A stretch of 64,000 nucleotides of DNA from Evansella vedderi. Lineage in GTDB: Bacteria > Bacillota > Bacilli > Bacillales > Salisediminibacteriaceae. The notes beneath the pieces are model-generated. The model did no database searches. It was not told where the DNA came from and saw only the letters and a list, made by a program, of their open reading frames with translations. Both the position numbers and the translations under genes were made by a program. The stretch is taken from the NCBI RefSeq assembly GCF_030813435.1, contig NZ_JAUSUG010000020.1, positions 52,703 through 116,702 on the forward strand, written 5' to 3'. Below are positions 23,008 through 32,010 of the stretch, in pieces (position 1 is the first letter of the stretch; each line of letters opens with the position of its first letter).

Positions 23008-24807
23008 ATGACTTCAATGAGTTCAGTTAATATTAACGCTTATTTACATGTACGCAAGGCAAATAATCCTGTATATCATCCGAATGGAGAAAGGTTAACA
23101 TTTCTTACTGATTATACTGGTCTGCCACAAGTATGGGAATTAAATAGGGGAGAAGGTTGGCCATCTCAAATTTCCTATACAGATGAAAGAATCATGTTTG
23201 TACAGTACATAACCGGGACAACGAAACGTATCGTTGGTATGGATGAAGGGGTGAACGAACGGCAGCAGCTGTTTTTATTAGAGGATGATGGAGAAATGAT
23301 CCCTTTAACGGATTCACCTGATCATATCCATCACTACGGCGGTAGTTCCCCAGATGGTAAATTTATTGCCTGGGCAAGTAACCGCCGGGAGCATGCTTTT
23401 TTTGATTTGTATATCCAGAACCTTGATACGCTCGAATTCCAACGAGTTTTTTCAGGAAATGGAAATTTTAAAGTCCTAAAATGGCACCCAAGTGGTAGGC
23501 AATTATTAATTGAAAAAACAAATGCTAGTTTGGATAACGACTTAGGCTTGCTCGATCTTGAAACAGGGGAAGGGCATTGGTTTACGTTACATGATGGGGA
23601 AGCGCTCTTTCAATCCCCTCAATTTAGCGGGGACGGCAGGATTCTTTATGTATTGACCAACAAAGACCATGAATACCTTTCCTTGGCTGCGATAGATGTA
23701 CAAACGAATTCGTGGACTTGGTTAGATGAAAAGGGGTGGGATTTAGAAGGCTTGACCATGAGTCCGGATAAAACAAAATTAGCATACACAGTCAATGAAG
23801 GGGGAAAGTCAAAGGGCGTCATTCTCGACATAGACAGGCATTCCTTTCAACTTTGGGAAACTCCTCCCGGAACTATCTCTGATCTAACTTTTTCACCTGA
23901 CGGGGCGAAACTGGCTTATGTTTTTAATGGTGCTACTCATCCAGCTGACATTTGGGAATTAGCTATTGCCTCTAACCGAAGTGAACGTATAACCTATGTT
24001 TCCCAATCTCCTGCTGTGGAAAAAGAGTTGGTGGAACCTGAACTCATCCATTTTACATCCTTTGATGGGTTAGAAGTACCTGCCTTTTACTATAAGCCAA
24101 AAAACGTATCCCATGGGGAAAAGTTTCCTGTTGTTGTTTTCGTTCATGGTGGGCCAGAAAGTCAAATCCGTAGTGTATATAACCCATTTCTTCAATATTT
24201 TCTAAATCGGGGCTATGCCGTTTGTACGCCAAATGTTCGGGGAAGCACAGGTTATGGCAAGACATATACCCATCTGGATGATGTTCGAAAACGAATGGAT
24301 TCTGTAAAGGATTTGACTGCCCTAGTGGATTGGCTGACGACAGAGGGGGATGCAGCCCCTGATAAGATTGCCATCATGGGTCGAAGTTATGGTGGCTTTA
24401 TGGTCCTTGCTGCCATTACCCATTATCCAAAGCTTTGGTCTGCAGCCATTGATATTGTTGGTATCTCAAGTTTTCGCACATTTTTAGAAAATACGAGTTC
24501 TTGGCGTAGAAAGCTCCGTGAGTCTGAATACGGAAGTATTGAAGAGGATGGTGATTTCTTTGATGAAATTGATCCTCTCCATCGTACCGATCAAATAACA
24601 TGCCCAGTCATGGTGCTCCATGGTGCTAATGACCCCCGAGTACCAATTGAAGAAACGGAACAAATTGTAGACGATCTCAAAGGGCGTAATCATCCAGTTA
24701 CGTATATCCGGTTCGAGGATGAAGGGCATTTCTTTGTGAAGTTAAAAAACAATATCACAGCCTACACAGGAGTAGCAGACTTCCTAGATAACTATATTGG
24801 TAAATAA
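23008..24807 (+). CDS. S9 family prolyl oligopeptidase-type peptidase
   Basis: 599 residues. The N-terminal half is a beta-propeller with repeated strand motifs (VYHPNGERLTFLTDY, SPDGKFIAWASNR, SPDGAKLAYVFNG). The C-terminal alpha/beta-hydrolase carries GRSYGGF (Ser460), HGANDPRVP (Asp542) and EDEGHFF (His574); FVHGGPESQ is the oxyanion region. It most resembles acylaminoacyl-peptidase/DPP-like S9C enzymes. There is no signal peptide, so it is cytosolic. The start is uncertain: ATG 23008 sits close to GAGAGGAG and ATG 23017 is an alternative. A Fur-like palindrome lies upstream and a strong terminator follows. Confidence 0.87.
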   Translation: MTSMSSVNINAYLHVRKANNPVYHPNGERLTFLTDYTGLPQVWELNRGEGWPSQISYTDERIMFVQYITGTTKRIVGMDEGVNERQQLFLLEDDGEMIPLTDSPDHIHHYGGSSPDGKFIAWASNRREHAFFDLYIQNLDTLEFQRVFSGNGNFKVLKWHPSGRQLLIEKTNASLDNDLGLLDLETGEGHWFTLHDGEALFQSPQFSGDGRILYVLTNKDHEYLSLAAIDVQTNSWTWLDEKGWDLEGLTMSPDKTKLAYTVNEGGKSKGVILDIDRHSFQLWETPPGTISDLTFSPDGAKLAYVFNGATHPADIWELAIASNRSERITYVSQSPAVEKELVEPELIHFTSFDGLEVPAFYYKPKNVSHGEKFPVVVFVHGGPESQIRSVYNPFLQYFLNRGYAVCTPNVRGSTGYGKTYTHLDDVRKRMDSVKDLTALVDWLTTEGDAAPDKIAIMGRSYGGFMVLAAITHYPKLWSAAIDIVGISSFRTFLENTSSWRRKLRESEYGSIEEDGDFFDEIDPLHRTDQITCPVMVLHGANDPRVPIEETEQIVDDLKGRNHPVTYIRFEDEGHFFVKLKNNITAYTGVADFLDNYIGK

Positions 24808-24813
24808 CAAAGA

Positions 24814-24850
24814 TAACAGTACTGAGCATTGGCTCAGTGCTGTTTTATTT
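24814..24850 (+). terminator. terminator of the S9 peptidase gene
   Basis: AACAGTACTGAGC pairs with GCTCAGTGCTGTT, then TTATTT. Confidence 0.82.
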
Positions 24851-25181
24851 AATTTGAAATGGTTAACGAAAATATCACAAGGTTGGTGTTTGTTGATAAC
24901 TCGAAGGAGTGAAAGGCGCCTGTAACGGATTCGAGTTATAACCTAATTTAAAGAAACATTTTACATGCGACGAGTAGTTCTAGGAGCAACCTTTTAGAAA
25001 ACACTCCATTTTGATAGATGCTATTAAAAGCATTTTATTTTACAAATAATAGTCCAAGTATTATCTTAGTATGTAACCTTTCCTAGGTTATGTTCGTATT
25101 TAATTGAATAAAAAACTCATAAACTGTCATACAATGAAAATAGGCTTAATAAATGATCAATCTGTCCGAGGAGTGATGGAG
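24851..25181. other. intergenic region with a deleted repeat element
   Basis: A 40-bp element at 24898-24937 has perfect AACTCGAA/TTCGAGTT ends and joins GAAAGGCG directly to CCTGTAACG: it is module A with its interior removed. Otherwise nothing was recognised. Confidence 0.55.
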
Positions 25182-25640
25182 ATGAATCCTTTCGCAACAA
25201 ATAGCAGGACACCACTATATATAAAAAAAGAATTTGAGGAAATGAAAAAATTAACGGCTCCCATTGTTAGGAGATATTCTATTTATAGCTTTATTTCTGC
25301 ACCATTGGTTATTTTTTCAGCAATTAACCTGTATTTTTTACTATTTCATAGTACTTGGACGTCGGAAATACCTCTCTTAATTATTTATGGTGTCCTTGGT
25401 GCAATAGGTTTAGCTCTATTCAAAGAATCAACTTTTCAAAGCAAACAAGTATTTAAAATGGGTTATCATTATATGATTAATCGTATGAAAGAAAGTAAGT
25501 ACCTATATGATTATCGAAAGGAAAGATATCTCCAATTAATCAATCAAAACCCAGTAGATGCTGTAAATATTTTTCGTGAATTTCTTAAGGAAGAAGAGCG
25601 AATGAGAGGAAATTCAGTGAACAAGGATACGATAACATAG
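25182..25640 (+). CDS. small membrane protein, possibly DUF5392-like
   Basis: 152 residues: MNPFATNSRTPLYIKKEFEE, two membrane segments (about residues 35-55 SIYSFISAPLVIFSAINLYF and 65-85 IPLLIIYGVLGAIGLALF) and a charged C-terminal cytoplasmic tail of about 65 residues (NRMKESKYLYDYRKERYLQL). It resembles uncharacterised Bacillus membrane proteins; the family assignment is tentative. The start ATG 25182 has GAGGAG about 8 bases upstream. It is followed by a terminator and then the KinB-like kinase, so it is a separate unit. Confidence 0.6.
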   Translation: MNPFATNSRTPLYIKKEFEEMKKLTAPIVRRYSIYSFISAPLVIFSAINLYFLLFHSTWTSEIPLLIIYGVLGAIGLALFKESTFQSKQVFKMGYHYMINRMKESKYLYDYRKERYLQLINQNPVDAVNIFREFLKEEERMRGNSVNKDTIT

Positions 25641-25692
25641 TGAGTAATGTACGAATTACACTTTATTAGGTGTTTTTTAAGTAAATATATAA

Positions 25693-25730
25693 TGGCTCAG
25701 TTCAGTTTGAACTGAGCCATTTCGTTTTGC
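25693..25730 (+). terminator. intrinsic terminator
   Basis: TGGCTCAGTTCA pairs with TGAACTGAGCCA, then TTTCGTTTT. Confidence 0.8.
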
Positions 25731-25890
25731 TTAAGTAAGGAACCTCTCAGGGAGAATTTTTTGTAAAAAACAATCAAACGGTCAAAAAATTAGTAAATAA
25801 TTTTCTGAAATTATCATATTTTGTATTCCCTATTACATAAATCTATAATATGGTAATGGTAGTAACATTAGGTAACAGGGGGAGAATACT

Positions 25891-27147
25891 TTGGACGGTA
25901 TGATGCAAATATTTTTGCTTAACTTCTTATTTCTATTATTCTTTCTATTATTTATACCGATATTAATTGATCAAATTCATTTACCAGACAAGTGGAAGAC
26001 AGGATTAAAGATCCTTTCATTTAGTATTGCTATTATCTCCTGTATCAGTATTCCTATCAAAGTTGAAGGTGGCTTTATTTTAGATCTTCGATTAGTTGCA
26101 ACGATTATTGGTGGGATTTATGGTGGAATCCCTGCAAGTATCGTATTATGGTTAACCAACATCTCGTATCGGTCTTTATTTGGTGGTGAAGGGGTAGAAA
26201 CTACTGTTGTACTAGCTACTGTTCATATGATCTTTTTTGTTTTTTTATTTCCTAAACTAAAAAAATTAACCAAAACAGAAAAGCTTCTTATAGGGACAGT
26301 TACAGGGTATTTCTCAAGTATCTTTACGATTGCTTATATTACTATTTTTTATAGTCCCACTGTCCCTTTTGTTGTAAGTATTACTCTCATACTCCTCCAA
26401 ACCACAGCGGTAGCTATCATTATATACTTCCAGGAACTAATGGGGGAAATGACCATTATGAAAAACGAAATACTGCGTACAGAAAAGATGGAAATTGTGA
26501 GCCAATTAGCATCTTCCATTTCCCATGAGGTAAGAAATCCCCTCACTGTAGTGAAAGGTTTCTTACAGCTTATGAGGGATAGCAATTTACCTCCCGAGAA
26601 AAGAAATGAGTTTTTGAAAATCTCTATTAGTGAATTAGACCGTGCCAATTCGATTATTGGAGATTATTTAGCTTTTGCCAAACCTTCTCAAGAACGTCAG
26701 GAAAACTTATGTATTAATGTTGAATTAGAAAAGACAGTGGAAGTAATTACTCCACTGGCAAATATGAATTCAGTAACTGTTAAGGTGCACAGTATTAGTG
26801 AGGAATTATTTATTAAAGGGGAAAAACAATTATTACAGCAGTGCCTGCTTAATATTACAAAAAATTGTATTGAAGCCATGCCAAAGGGAGGAGAACTTAC
26901 TTTAGGTATAACTAGAAATGATAATGATATTTTGCTCCATATATCTGACACTGGTGTTGGCATGTCCGAGGAGCAGCTGAAAAAAATTGGTGAACCTTAT
27001 TTTTCCACAAAAGGGGAAGCAGGGACTGGACTTGGGATGATGACTTCCCTAAGAATCATCCAGTCCATGGGTGGCTCGTTAAAAATTACAAGTCAAGAAA
27101 ACAAGGGAACAAATTTTGAGCTTTGTTTCCCTATAGTTAAGAAATAG
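25891..27147 (+). CDS. kinB: membrane sensor histidine kinase, KinB-like
   Basis: 418 residues. The N-terminal 185 residues form about six membrane segments of the 5TMR-LYT type (LRLVATIIGGIYGGIPASIV), as in the B. subtilis sporulation kinase KinB. The H-box is SISHEVRNPLTVVKGFLQLM with His212. The catalytic domain has the N-box NITKNCIEAMP, G1 ISDTGVGM, F-box EPYFSTK and G2 GTGLGMM. It would autophosphorylate and feed a response regulator, probably the Spo0F phosphorelay by analogy. It starts at TTG 25891, six bases after GGGGGAG. There is no adjacent response regulator and no kapB lipoprotein gene as in B. subtilis, so the assignment rests on architecture. Confidence 0.8.
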   Translation: MDGMMQIFLLNFLFLLFFLLFIPILIDQIHLPDKWKTGLKILSFSIAIISCISIPIKVEGGFILDLRLVATIIGGIYGGIPASIVLWLTNISYRSLFGGEGVETTVVLATVHMIFFVFLFPKLKKLTKTEKLLIGTVTGYFSSIFTIAYITIFYSPTVPFVVSITLILLQTTAVAIIIYFQELMGEMTIMKNEILRTEKMEIVSQLASSISHEVRNPLTVVKGFLQLMRDSNLPPEKRNEFLKISISELDRANSIIGDYLAFAKPSQERQENLCINVELEKTVEVITPLANMNSVTVKVHSISEELFIKGEKQLLQQCLLNITKNCIEAMPKGGELTLGITRNDNDILLHISDTGVGMSEEQLKKIGEPYFSTKGEAGTGLGMMTSLRIIQSMGGSLKITSQENKGTNFELCFPIVKK

Positions 27148-27161
27148 GGAATCACCACTAC

Positions 27162-28121
27162 CTAATTTCTTATAATAATATAGATAAAATAAAGGATGTA
27201 TGCCAATGTTAACAGGAGTCCTTCTCTCTTTGATACTTTACATTGTGTTAATGCAAATACAAAGAGAACAATTGTCAGGATAATCATAACTGTTACATCG
27301 AAGAAAATCTTATTATTAACGGGCAATGGGGCGATCGTTGCAGCAATTCCAAGTACAAATAAAATATTAAAGATGGAGCTACCAACAATGTTTCCTAAAG
27401 CTATATCACTATGTTTTTTTAGTGCAGCCGTAATGGAGGTGATGAGTTCCGGTAAGGATGTTCCGATTGCGATAATAGTTAACCCCACTAATGTTTCACT
27501 CATACCAAAGGAATAAGCAATGGTAGTACTGCTATCAACAACCAAATGCCCCCCATAAATGATTGCTCCTAAACCTACTAAGGTAAAAAAAATGTTTTTC
27601 CCCCAAGTTCCTGGGTTTTCAGGAATCATTTTTTCCCCTAACTCATCATCCCTGCTATTTCTTGCAGCTTCATAAATGTAATACATGAAAATAGAAAAAA
27701 ACAGTAAGAAAATGATTCCATCACTACGTGTGATGATATTGAAATCTGCTCCATGCAAATGAACATCGCTAATAAGAACAAACAGGGCGAAACTTGCTAA
27801 AAACGTAAAAGGTATTTCTTTTCTAATGGTGTCGTTTTCTACTTTTAAAGGGGATATAAACGCAGTTAACCCCACAACTAATGAAATGTTTAATATGTTA
27901 CTCCCTACAACATTACCTAAGGTTACATCTGTACTCCCTTCCAAAGCTGCAATAATACTGACTGTCCCCTCCGGTGAACTTGTCCCAAATGCAACGATGG
28001 TTAACCCAACCAGCAGTGGTGGTACCCTTAGCTTTGTGGCAATTTTCGAAGACCCGTCTACAAAGTAATCGGCTCCCTTTATTAATAAAATAAATCCTAT
28101 AATCAATAAGACATAAGGCAT
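27162..28121 (-). CDS. calcium/sodium antiporter, CaCA superfamily (YrbG-like)
   Basis: 319 residues, about ten membrane segments in two homologous halves. The duplicated alpha repeats are visible: GTSSPEGTVSIIAALEGS with GNVVGSNILNISLVVGL, and GTSLPELITSITAALKKH with GNIVGSSIFNILFVLGI. The acidic residue in the first GTSSPE and second GTSLPE motifs coordinates the cation. It exchanges Ca2+ for Na+ or K+ across the membrane. It lies convergent to the kinase, 14 bp between stop codons, with no terminator of its own in between. The ribosome site is weak (GGTGTCTATGGA). Confidence 0.87.
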   Translation of the reverse strand: MPYVLLIIGFILLIKGADYFVDGSSKIATKLRVPPLLVGLTIVAFGTSSPEGTVSIIAALEGSTDVTLGNVVGSNILNISLVVGLTAFISPLKVENDTIRKEIPFTFLASFALFVLISDVHLHGADFNIITRSDGIIFLLFFSIFMYYIYEAARNSRDDELGEKMIPENPGTWGKNIFFTLVGLGAIIYGGHLVVDSSTTIAYSFGMSETLVGLTIIAIGTSLPELITSITAALKKHSDIALGNIVGSSIFNILFVLGIAATIAPLPVNNKIFFDVTVMIILTIVLFVFALTQCKVSKREGLLLTLAYILYFIYIIIRN

Positions 28122-28241
28122 TCCATAGACACCAACCTTAGTAGTGCAGAATCAATTACTATTGTTTACTATTGATAAAAAAATTATCAAAATCTAATCT
28201 TTAATTAAGTTTCGGGACACCCTTTACCCTTGAAGGTTAAC

Positions 28242-28285
28242 AAAAAAAGTGAAACACAAGGTCATTTTGTACCCTGTGTTTCACC
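28242..28285 (-). terminator. terminator of the small gene at 28344
   Basis: On the minus strand GGTGAAACACA pairs with TGTGTTTCAC and runs into CTTTTTTTG. Confidence 0.78.
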
Positions 28286-28343
28286 TTTAAGGAGACATGT
28301 ATGTTTGAACCGTTTTCCTTTCAACTTTTGTACTAAGAAAAGG

Positions 28344-28541
28344 TTAACTTATCATTCCGATACGCTCTTCAATAAGTCTACGTCGTCCCTTGGCCACTAA
28401 TAAATCTAGCTCTTTTTTATAAAATTTAGCATCGTTAGGAGATATGGTTCGGTTCAAATAATATTTCAATTGCTTAAACCTTTCATATTCCTCCACAGTA
28501 AGGCCAATTTGATTAACTTTACATTCTACCACTTTCATCAT
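28344..28541 (-). CDS. small conserved-looking protein, 65 aa
   Basis: MMKVVECKVNQIGLTVEEYE with an alpha-helical, charged remainder (RFKQLKYYLNRTI ... LLVAKGRRRLIEERIGMIS). No membrane segment or known motif. The start is ATG 28541 (or 28538), after GAGGGAGAG; longer frames upstream lack a ribosome site. It has its own terminator. The function is unknown; the size and Lys/Arg/Glu content are like small Bacillus-specific regulators or spore-stage proteins, but nothing proves this. Confidence 0.6.
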   Translation of the reverse strand: MMKVVECKVNQIGLTVEEYERFKQLKYYLNRTISPNDAKFYKKELDLLVAKGRRRLIEERIGMIS

Positions 28542-28740
28542 TCTCTCCCTCTTCAGCATAATAAAGTTAGCATGAATAACCAACGTATTTATAAATATAT
28601 GGAGAACTGCCCCCAAATATACCAATAAAAAAGAAGCCGCTGAAAAAGTTTATCTTTTCAGTGGCCTAAGCATATCATTCAACATAGGGAATAGGATGTC
28701 ATAAAATATAAATAAGGCTATAGTAAGAAAAGGGGTGTTC

Positions 28741-28896
28741 GTGTTGTTTGCCAAACTCTTTGGTGCCAAAAAATGTGCAATATGTAAAAAGAAATTAGAA
28801 CGACCTGCAAGCTATTTGGATGACCAAGGAAACACCATTAAAGTTTGTTTTAAATGTGTGGCCTATGCAGAAAGAAGGGCTTACCGAAAAATATAA
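28741..28896 (+). CDS. small zinc-ribbon protein, 51 aa
   Basis: GTG start with AAGGGG eight bases upstream. It reads MLFAKLFGAKKCAICKKKLE then CFKCVAYAERRAYRKI. Cys12-x2-Cys15 and Cys36-x2-Cys39, about 20 residues apart, form a typical zinc ribbon. The C-terminus is strongly basic, which would suit nucleic-acid or ribosome binding. It is below common length cut-offs and could be missed by gene finders. Its partner and function are unknown. It lies upstream of aprX in the same direction, about 160 bp apart. Confidence 0.62.
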   Translation: MLFAKLFGAKKCAICKKKLERPASYLDDQGNTIKVCFKCVAYAERRAYRKI

Positions 28897-29054
28897 AGTT
28901 AAGCTAATTACTGGTTACTTTTCCTATCGAGGAAGTATCCAGTTTTTATTTTTAGTTAAACTGCTATTTTTGATTAAAAAGGACGAATACCGTTTCTGTG
29001 AGTCTTACAGTTTCATAGAATAATCCATACTATAATAGGATGGGAGTAATCATG

Positions 29055-30380
29055 ATGTATGGTTTTTCTATGGTACAAATGGTACGAACAAATGCTTATA
29101 AGTTAGACAAACCCCTACGTGAAAAAGTATTAAATCTTTATCGACCATTTAAGTGGACACCTTGTTTTCTACACAAGTACTTGGAGAAGGTAATAAAAAG
29201 AACAGCCAAGCTTTCTATTATCATTGAATTTGAAGAGGGGTGCTTTGATGCAGGATGTAAGGAAATTAAATCACTATTAAATGAACATTTTCGTTGTAAG
29301 TTTAAAAAAGAGTACAAGAGGGTGGACTGCTGTAGCGTTGACATAACCCCATCTGCTTTAGAAGAAATGTTAACGACTTGCAGTCATGTAAAAAAAGTAC
29401 ATTTAAATCGAAAGGTAAACGCATTGCTGGATGTAGCAGTAGAATCGGCAAATGCAAGGAAGGTTGTTAGAAATGGTACAGAGCTAACAGGAGAAGGTGT
29501 AACCATTGCAGTGGTAGATACAGGAGTTTATGAGCATGAGGACTTATCAGGAAGGGTCATTGACTTTGTAGATTTTATCAATGGACAAACAGAACCATAT
29601 GACGATAACGGACATGGAACTCATTGTGCCGGTGATGCAGCTGGTAACGGTTCTGCTTCTGGGGGAATATATGCTGGCCCTGCTCCAAGGGCCAATATCA
29701 TTGGAGTTAAAGTGTTAAATAAGCAGGGCGCAGGTTCCTTAGAATCGGTTATGGATGGAGTAGATTGGTGTATTTCCTTTAATGAAAATAACCCCGATCA
29801 AAAAATTGATATTATTAACATGTCCTTAGGGAGCCCTGCTCAGCATTATGGGGAAGAAAGTGATGATCCTATGGTAAAGATAGTCAATGAGGCTTGGGAA
29901 CAGGGGATCGTCGTATGTGTTGCGGCTGGAAATGAGGGGCCAGAAGCAGGTACTATTGCTAGTCCTGGTGTTAGTACAAAGGTTATTACTGTAGGTGCTT
30001 TAGATGATAGAAATACCGTTGATCGTTCTGATGATCGAGTGGCTGATTTTTCTAGTAGGGGACCTACGATTTATGGAGAGGTAAAACCAGATATAGTTGC
30101 ACCGGGAGTAAATATTGTATCTTTACGTTCTCCAGGCTCTTATTTAGATAAGCTACAGAAAAAAAGTCGTATAGAGGGAGAATATATTAGTTTGTCAGGT
30201 ACTTCCATGGCAACACCAATTTGTGCAGGAATAGTAGCATTATTACTAGAGTATAATCCTCAACTAACTCCTGATGAAGTGAAAGGGTTTTTAATGGAAG
30301 GAACTGATTTATGGAGAGAATTAGATCCTAACATATATGGTTCTGGTTACATTAATGCCGAGAACACTATTCCTCGATAA
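29055..30380 (+). CDS. aprX: subtilisin-like serine protease AprX
   Basis: 441 residues, almost the length of B. subtilis AprX (442), a large subtilase without signal peptide considered intracellular. The N-terminal 110 residues (YGFSMVQMVRTNAYKLDKPL, PFKWTPCFLHK) align with the AprX-specific prodomain. The catalytic triad is Asp155 (VVDTG), His187 (GHGTHCAG) and Ser384 (SGTSMATP), with the oxyanion Asn in AAGNEGP. ATG 29055 is used because MYGFSMVQ matches the known N-terminus; the ATG at 29052 and a further ATG at 29040 are in frame. It stands alone; a weak hairpin follows. Confidence 0.93.
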   Translation: MYGFSMVQMVRTNAYKLDKPLREKVLNLYRPFKWTPCFLHKYLEKVIKRTAKLSIIIEFEEGCFDAGCKEIKSLLNEHFRCKFKKEYKRVDCCSVDITPSALEEMLTTCSHVKKVHLNRKVNALLDVAVESANARKVVRNGTELTGEGVTIAVVDTGVYEHEDLSGRVIDFVDFINGQTEPYDDNGHGTHCAGDAAGNGSASGGIYAGPAPRANIIGVKVLNKQGAGSLESVMDGVDWCISFNENNPDQKIDIINMSLGSPAQHYGEESDDPMVKIVNEAWEQGIVVCVAAGNEGPEAGTIASPGVSTKVITVGALDDRNTVDRSDDRVADFSSRGPTIYGEVKPDIVAPGVNIVSLRSPGSYLDKLQKKSRIEGEYISLSGTSMATPICAGIVALLLEYNPQLTPDEVKGFLMEGTDLWRELDPNIYGSGYINAENTIPR

Positions 30381-30386
30381 AATGAT

Positions 30387-30434
30387 GAAGGGTGTCTCAG
30401 TATTATGAACATTTGGGACACCTTCTGCTACTAA
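30387..30434 (+). terminator. hairpin after aprX
   Basis: GAAGGGTGTC pairs with GGGACACCTTC across a 19-nt loop; a T-run is lacking, so termination is uncertain. Confidence 0.45.
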
Positions 30435-30601
30435 AGAATCCCCCTAAATTTTTATTAATCTTTAGCCTCCTTTTTTTTATAAAAAAAAATAATTATTGGT
30501 GCCTAAATTTGTCGGATGTTTCTTCTCACCCTATCCTCTATGGTTATTACTGCATATGTAATTAATAGCGGGTTTATTTTCTCAATAGGTGGCGGTTACG
30601 T

Positions 30602-31165
30602 ATGGATGACGAATTATTGGATCTTATAGGAAACTGGGTAGAGCATATAGGTGCAACTATTGCTGCCATTGGAGAAACGAAGCAATTAGCTGGAGAAGAA
30701 GAGCTAGGTTATCAAATCGGTACGGTAGGAAATGCAGTACAGGGAATTGGTAATGCCCTGCAAGCAATAGCTGGTATGGAAGGCACTGGAGCTGTCGTAG
30801 GAAACTGGATTCAAGCCTCTGGGACGGCTGCCAACTCCCTGGCAGAATATAAATTACTTCAAGGCACGATTGATGATATTGATGCTGGTCGCTTAGAAAT
30901 TATTGGAGATAGTCTTCAATCTTTCGGTTCCATGTTTGCATCACTTGAACGATTAGGAGAAAACCCAAAGCTTGTTTATGGGAATATCCTTCAGTCCATA
31001 GGTGCTGCATTGGAGGGAATTGGTGTCTATACGTCGATGGTAGCAGACGAACAGCAAGGGCAACTTCTTGAAACGATAGGTGGTTGGTTCCAATCCATAG
31101 GAACAGCATACCAAGCCATTGGAGCAACAAGACAATATTTAGCGGATAACCAGACCTATTTCTAG
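30602..31165 (+). CDS. repetitive protein, DUF6944-like (paralogue 1)
   Basis: 187 residues built from six copies of a G-N-W/x-x-Q-x-I-G helix motif: LIGNWVEHIG, TVGNAVQGIG, VVGNWIQASG, IIGDSLQSFG, VYGNILQSIG and TIGGWFQSIG, with anchor glycines at 10, 43, 67, 102, 127 and 160. The spacing alternates 33/24/35/25/33, so the real unit is a pair of about 58 residues. The protein is acidic, with no signal peptide or cysteine. The helices are amphipathic with small residues on one face. The family has no known function. The ATG follows GGTGG. A second copy lies 74 bp downstream. Confidence 0.75.
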   Translation: MDDELLDLIGNWVEHIGATIAAIGETKQLAGEEELGYQIGTVGNAVQGIGNALQAIAGMEGTGAVVGNWIQASGTAANSLAEYKLLQGTIDDIDAGRLEIIGDSLQSFGSMFASLERLGENPKLVYGNILQSIGAALEGIGVYTSMVADEQQGQLLETIGGWFQSIGTAYQAIGATRQYLADNQTYF

Positions 31166-31239
31166 CAGAAAGTTTGAATTAATTATTAAGGGCTTTCATC
31201 GAATTTGAATGGAAGATTACCAAATGGGTGGCGACTGAA

Positions 31240-31839
31240 ATGCCGAACCAATTATTATATATTTTAGGGAACTGGATAGAGGCTATAGGTGCTAATTTGG
31301 CGGCCCTTGGTGTCAGCATCCAAATTCAGGACAGTGTTGATGGCAAAAGATTACGAATATTAGGGGATGCTGTTCAAGGTGTAGGGAACTTTTTGATTGC
31401 CGAAACGACACCTGCGGATGGTCTAGCGGTAGCGGGAAATAGATTACAGGGGATTGCCTCTTCTGCTAATGCTGTCATCGCTCACCGGGAGCTTTATGTG
31501 GAGGATAAATTAAATCATCAGCTAGAGGTTATTGTGGACTCCCTTCAAGCCATAGGTTCTTATATAACAGCAATAGCAAGGAGGGATGATAATCCTCCGA
31601 AAGCAGTCGGTAACTTAGTTCAGTCCGTTGGTGCTATGATCGAGGCTACTGGTGTACTTCATAAATATATATCACAACAAGAAAAAGGAGATCATATAAG
31701 AAGCGTTGGAAAATGGATTCAAGGGCTTGGAACTATCATGCAAGCCGCATCCGTTACTCCTGGGGTAGAACAATACCTTCAAAAAAAATTAGAGAAACTC
31801 ATTGATATTATACTAGAGAAAGATACTGAGAAATCGTAA
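31240..31839 (+). CDS. repetitive protein, DUF6944-like (paralogue 2)
   Basis: 199 residues with the same six-motif plan: ILGNWIEAIG, ILGDAVQGVG, VAGNRLQGIA, VIVDSLQAIG, AVGNLVQSVG and SVGKWIQGLG. Each motif corresponds in order to one in the preceding gene, so the pair arose by whole-gene duplication after the repeats were in place. The C-terminus differs, with a basic coiled tail (YLQKKLEKLIDIILEKD). ATG 31240 follows GGTGGCGAC; the GTG at 31228 is in frame but overlaps that site. It is probably co-transcribed with the first copy and closed by the terminator at 31836. Confidence 0.75.
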   Translation: MPNQLLYILGNWIEAIGANLAALGVSIQIQDSVDGKRLRILGDAVQGVGNFLIAETTPADGLAVAGNRLQGIASSANAVIAHRELYVEDKLNHQLEVIVDSLQAIGSYITAIARRDDNPPKAVGNLVQSVGAMIEATGVLHKYISQQEKGDHIRSVGKWIQGLGTIMQAASVTPGVEQYLQKKLEKLIDIILEKDTEKS

Positions 31840-31872
31840 AGTTCGAGGACCCGGTCCCCGAACTTTTTGTGA
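31836..31872 (+). terminator. terminator after the repetitive-protein pair
   Basis: AAAGTTCGAGG pairs with CCCCGAACTTT, followed by TTG. Confidence 0.7.
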
Positions 31873-32010
31873 ACAAGAAAATAGTCTGAATAGAGTCATT
31901 TTTAGGAATAGTATGATACGATTGTAATGAAGGGAATGGCAGTTGGGGGCGGTAAGGATCAGTACATCACATAATGGAGCTTTAAAATAAAGTGTTTAGG
32001 AGGCGAAATG

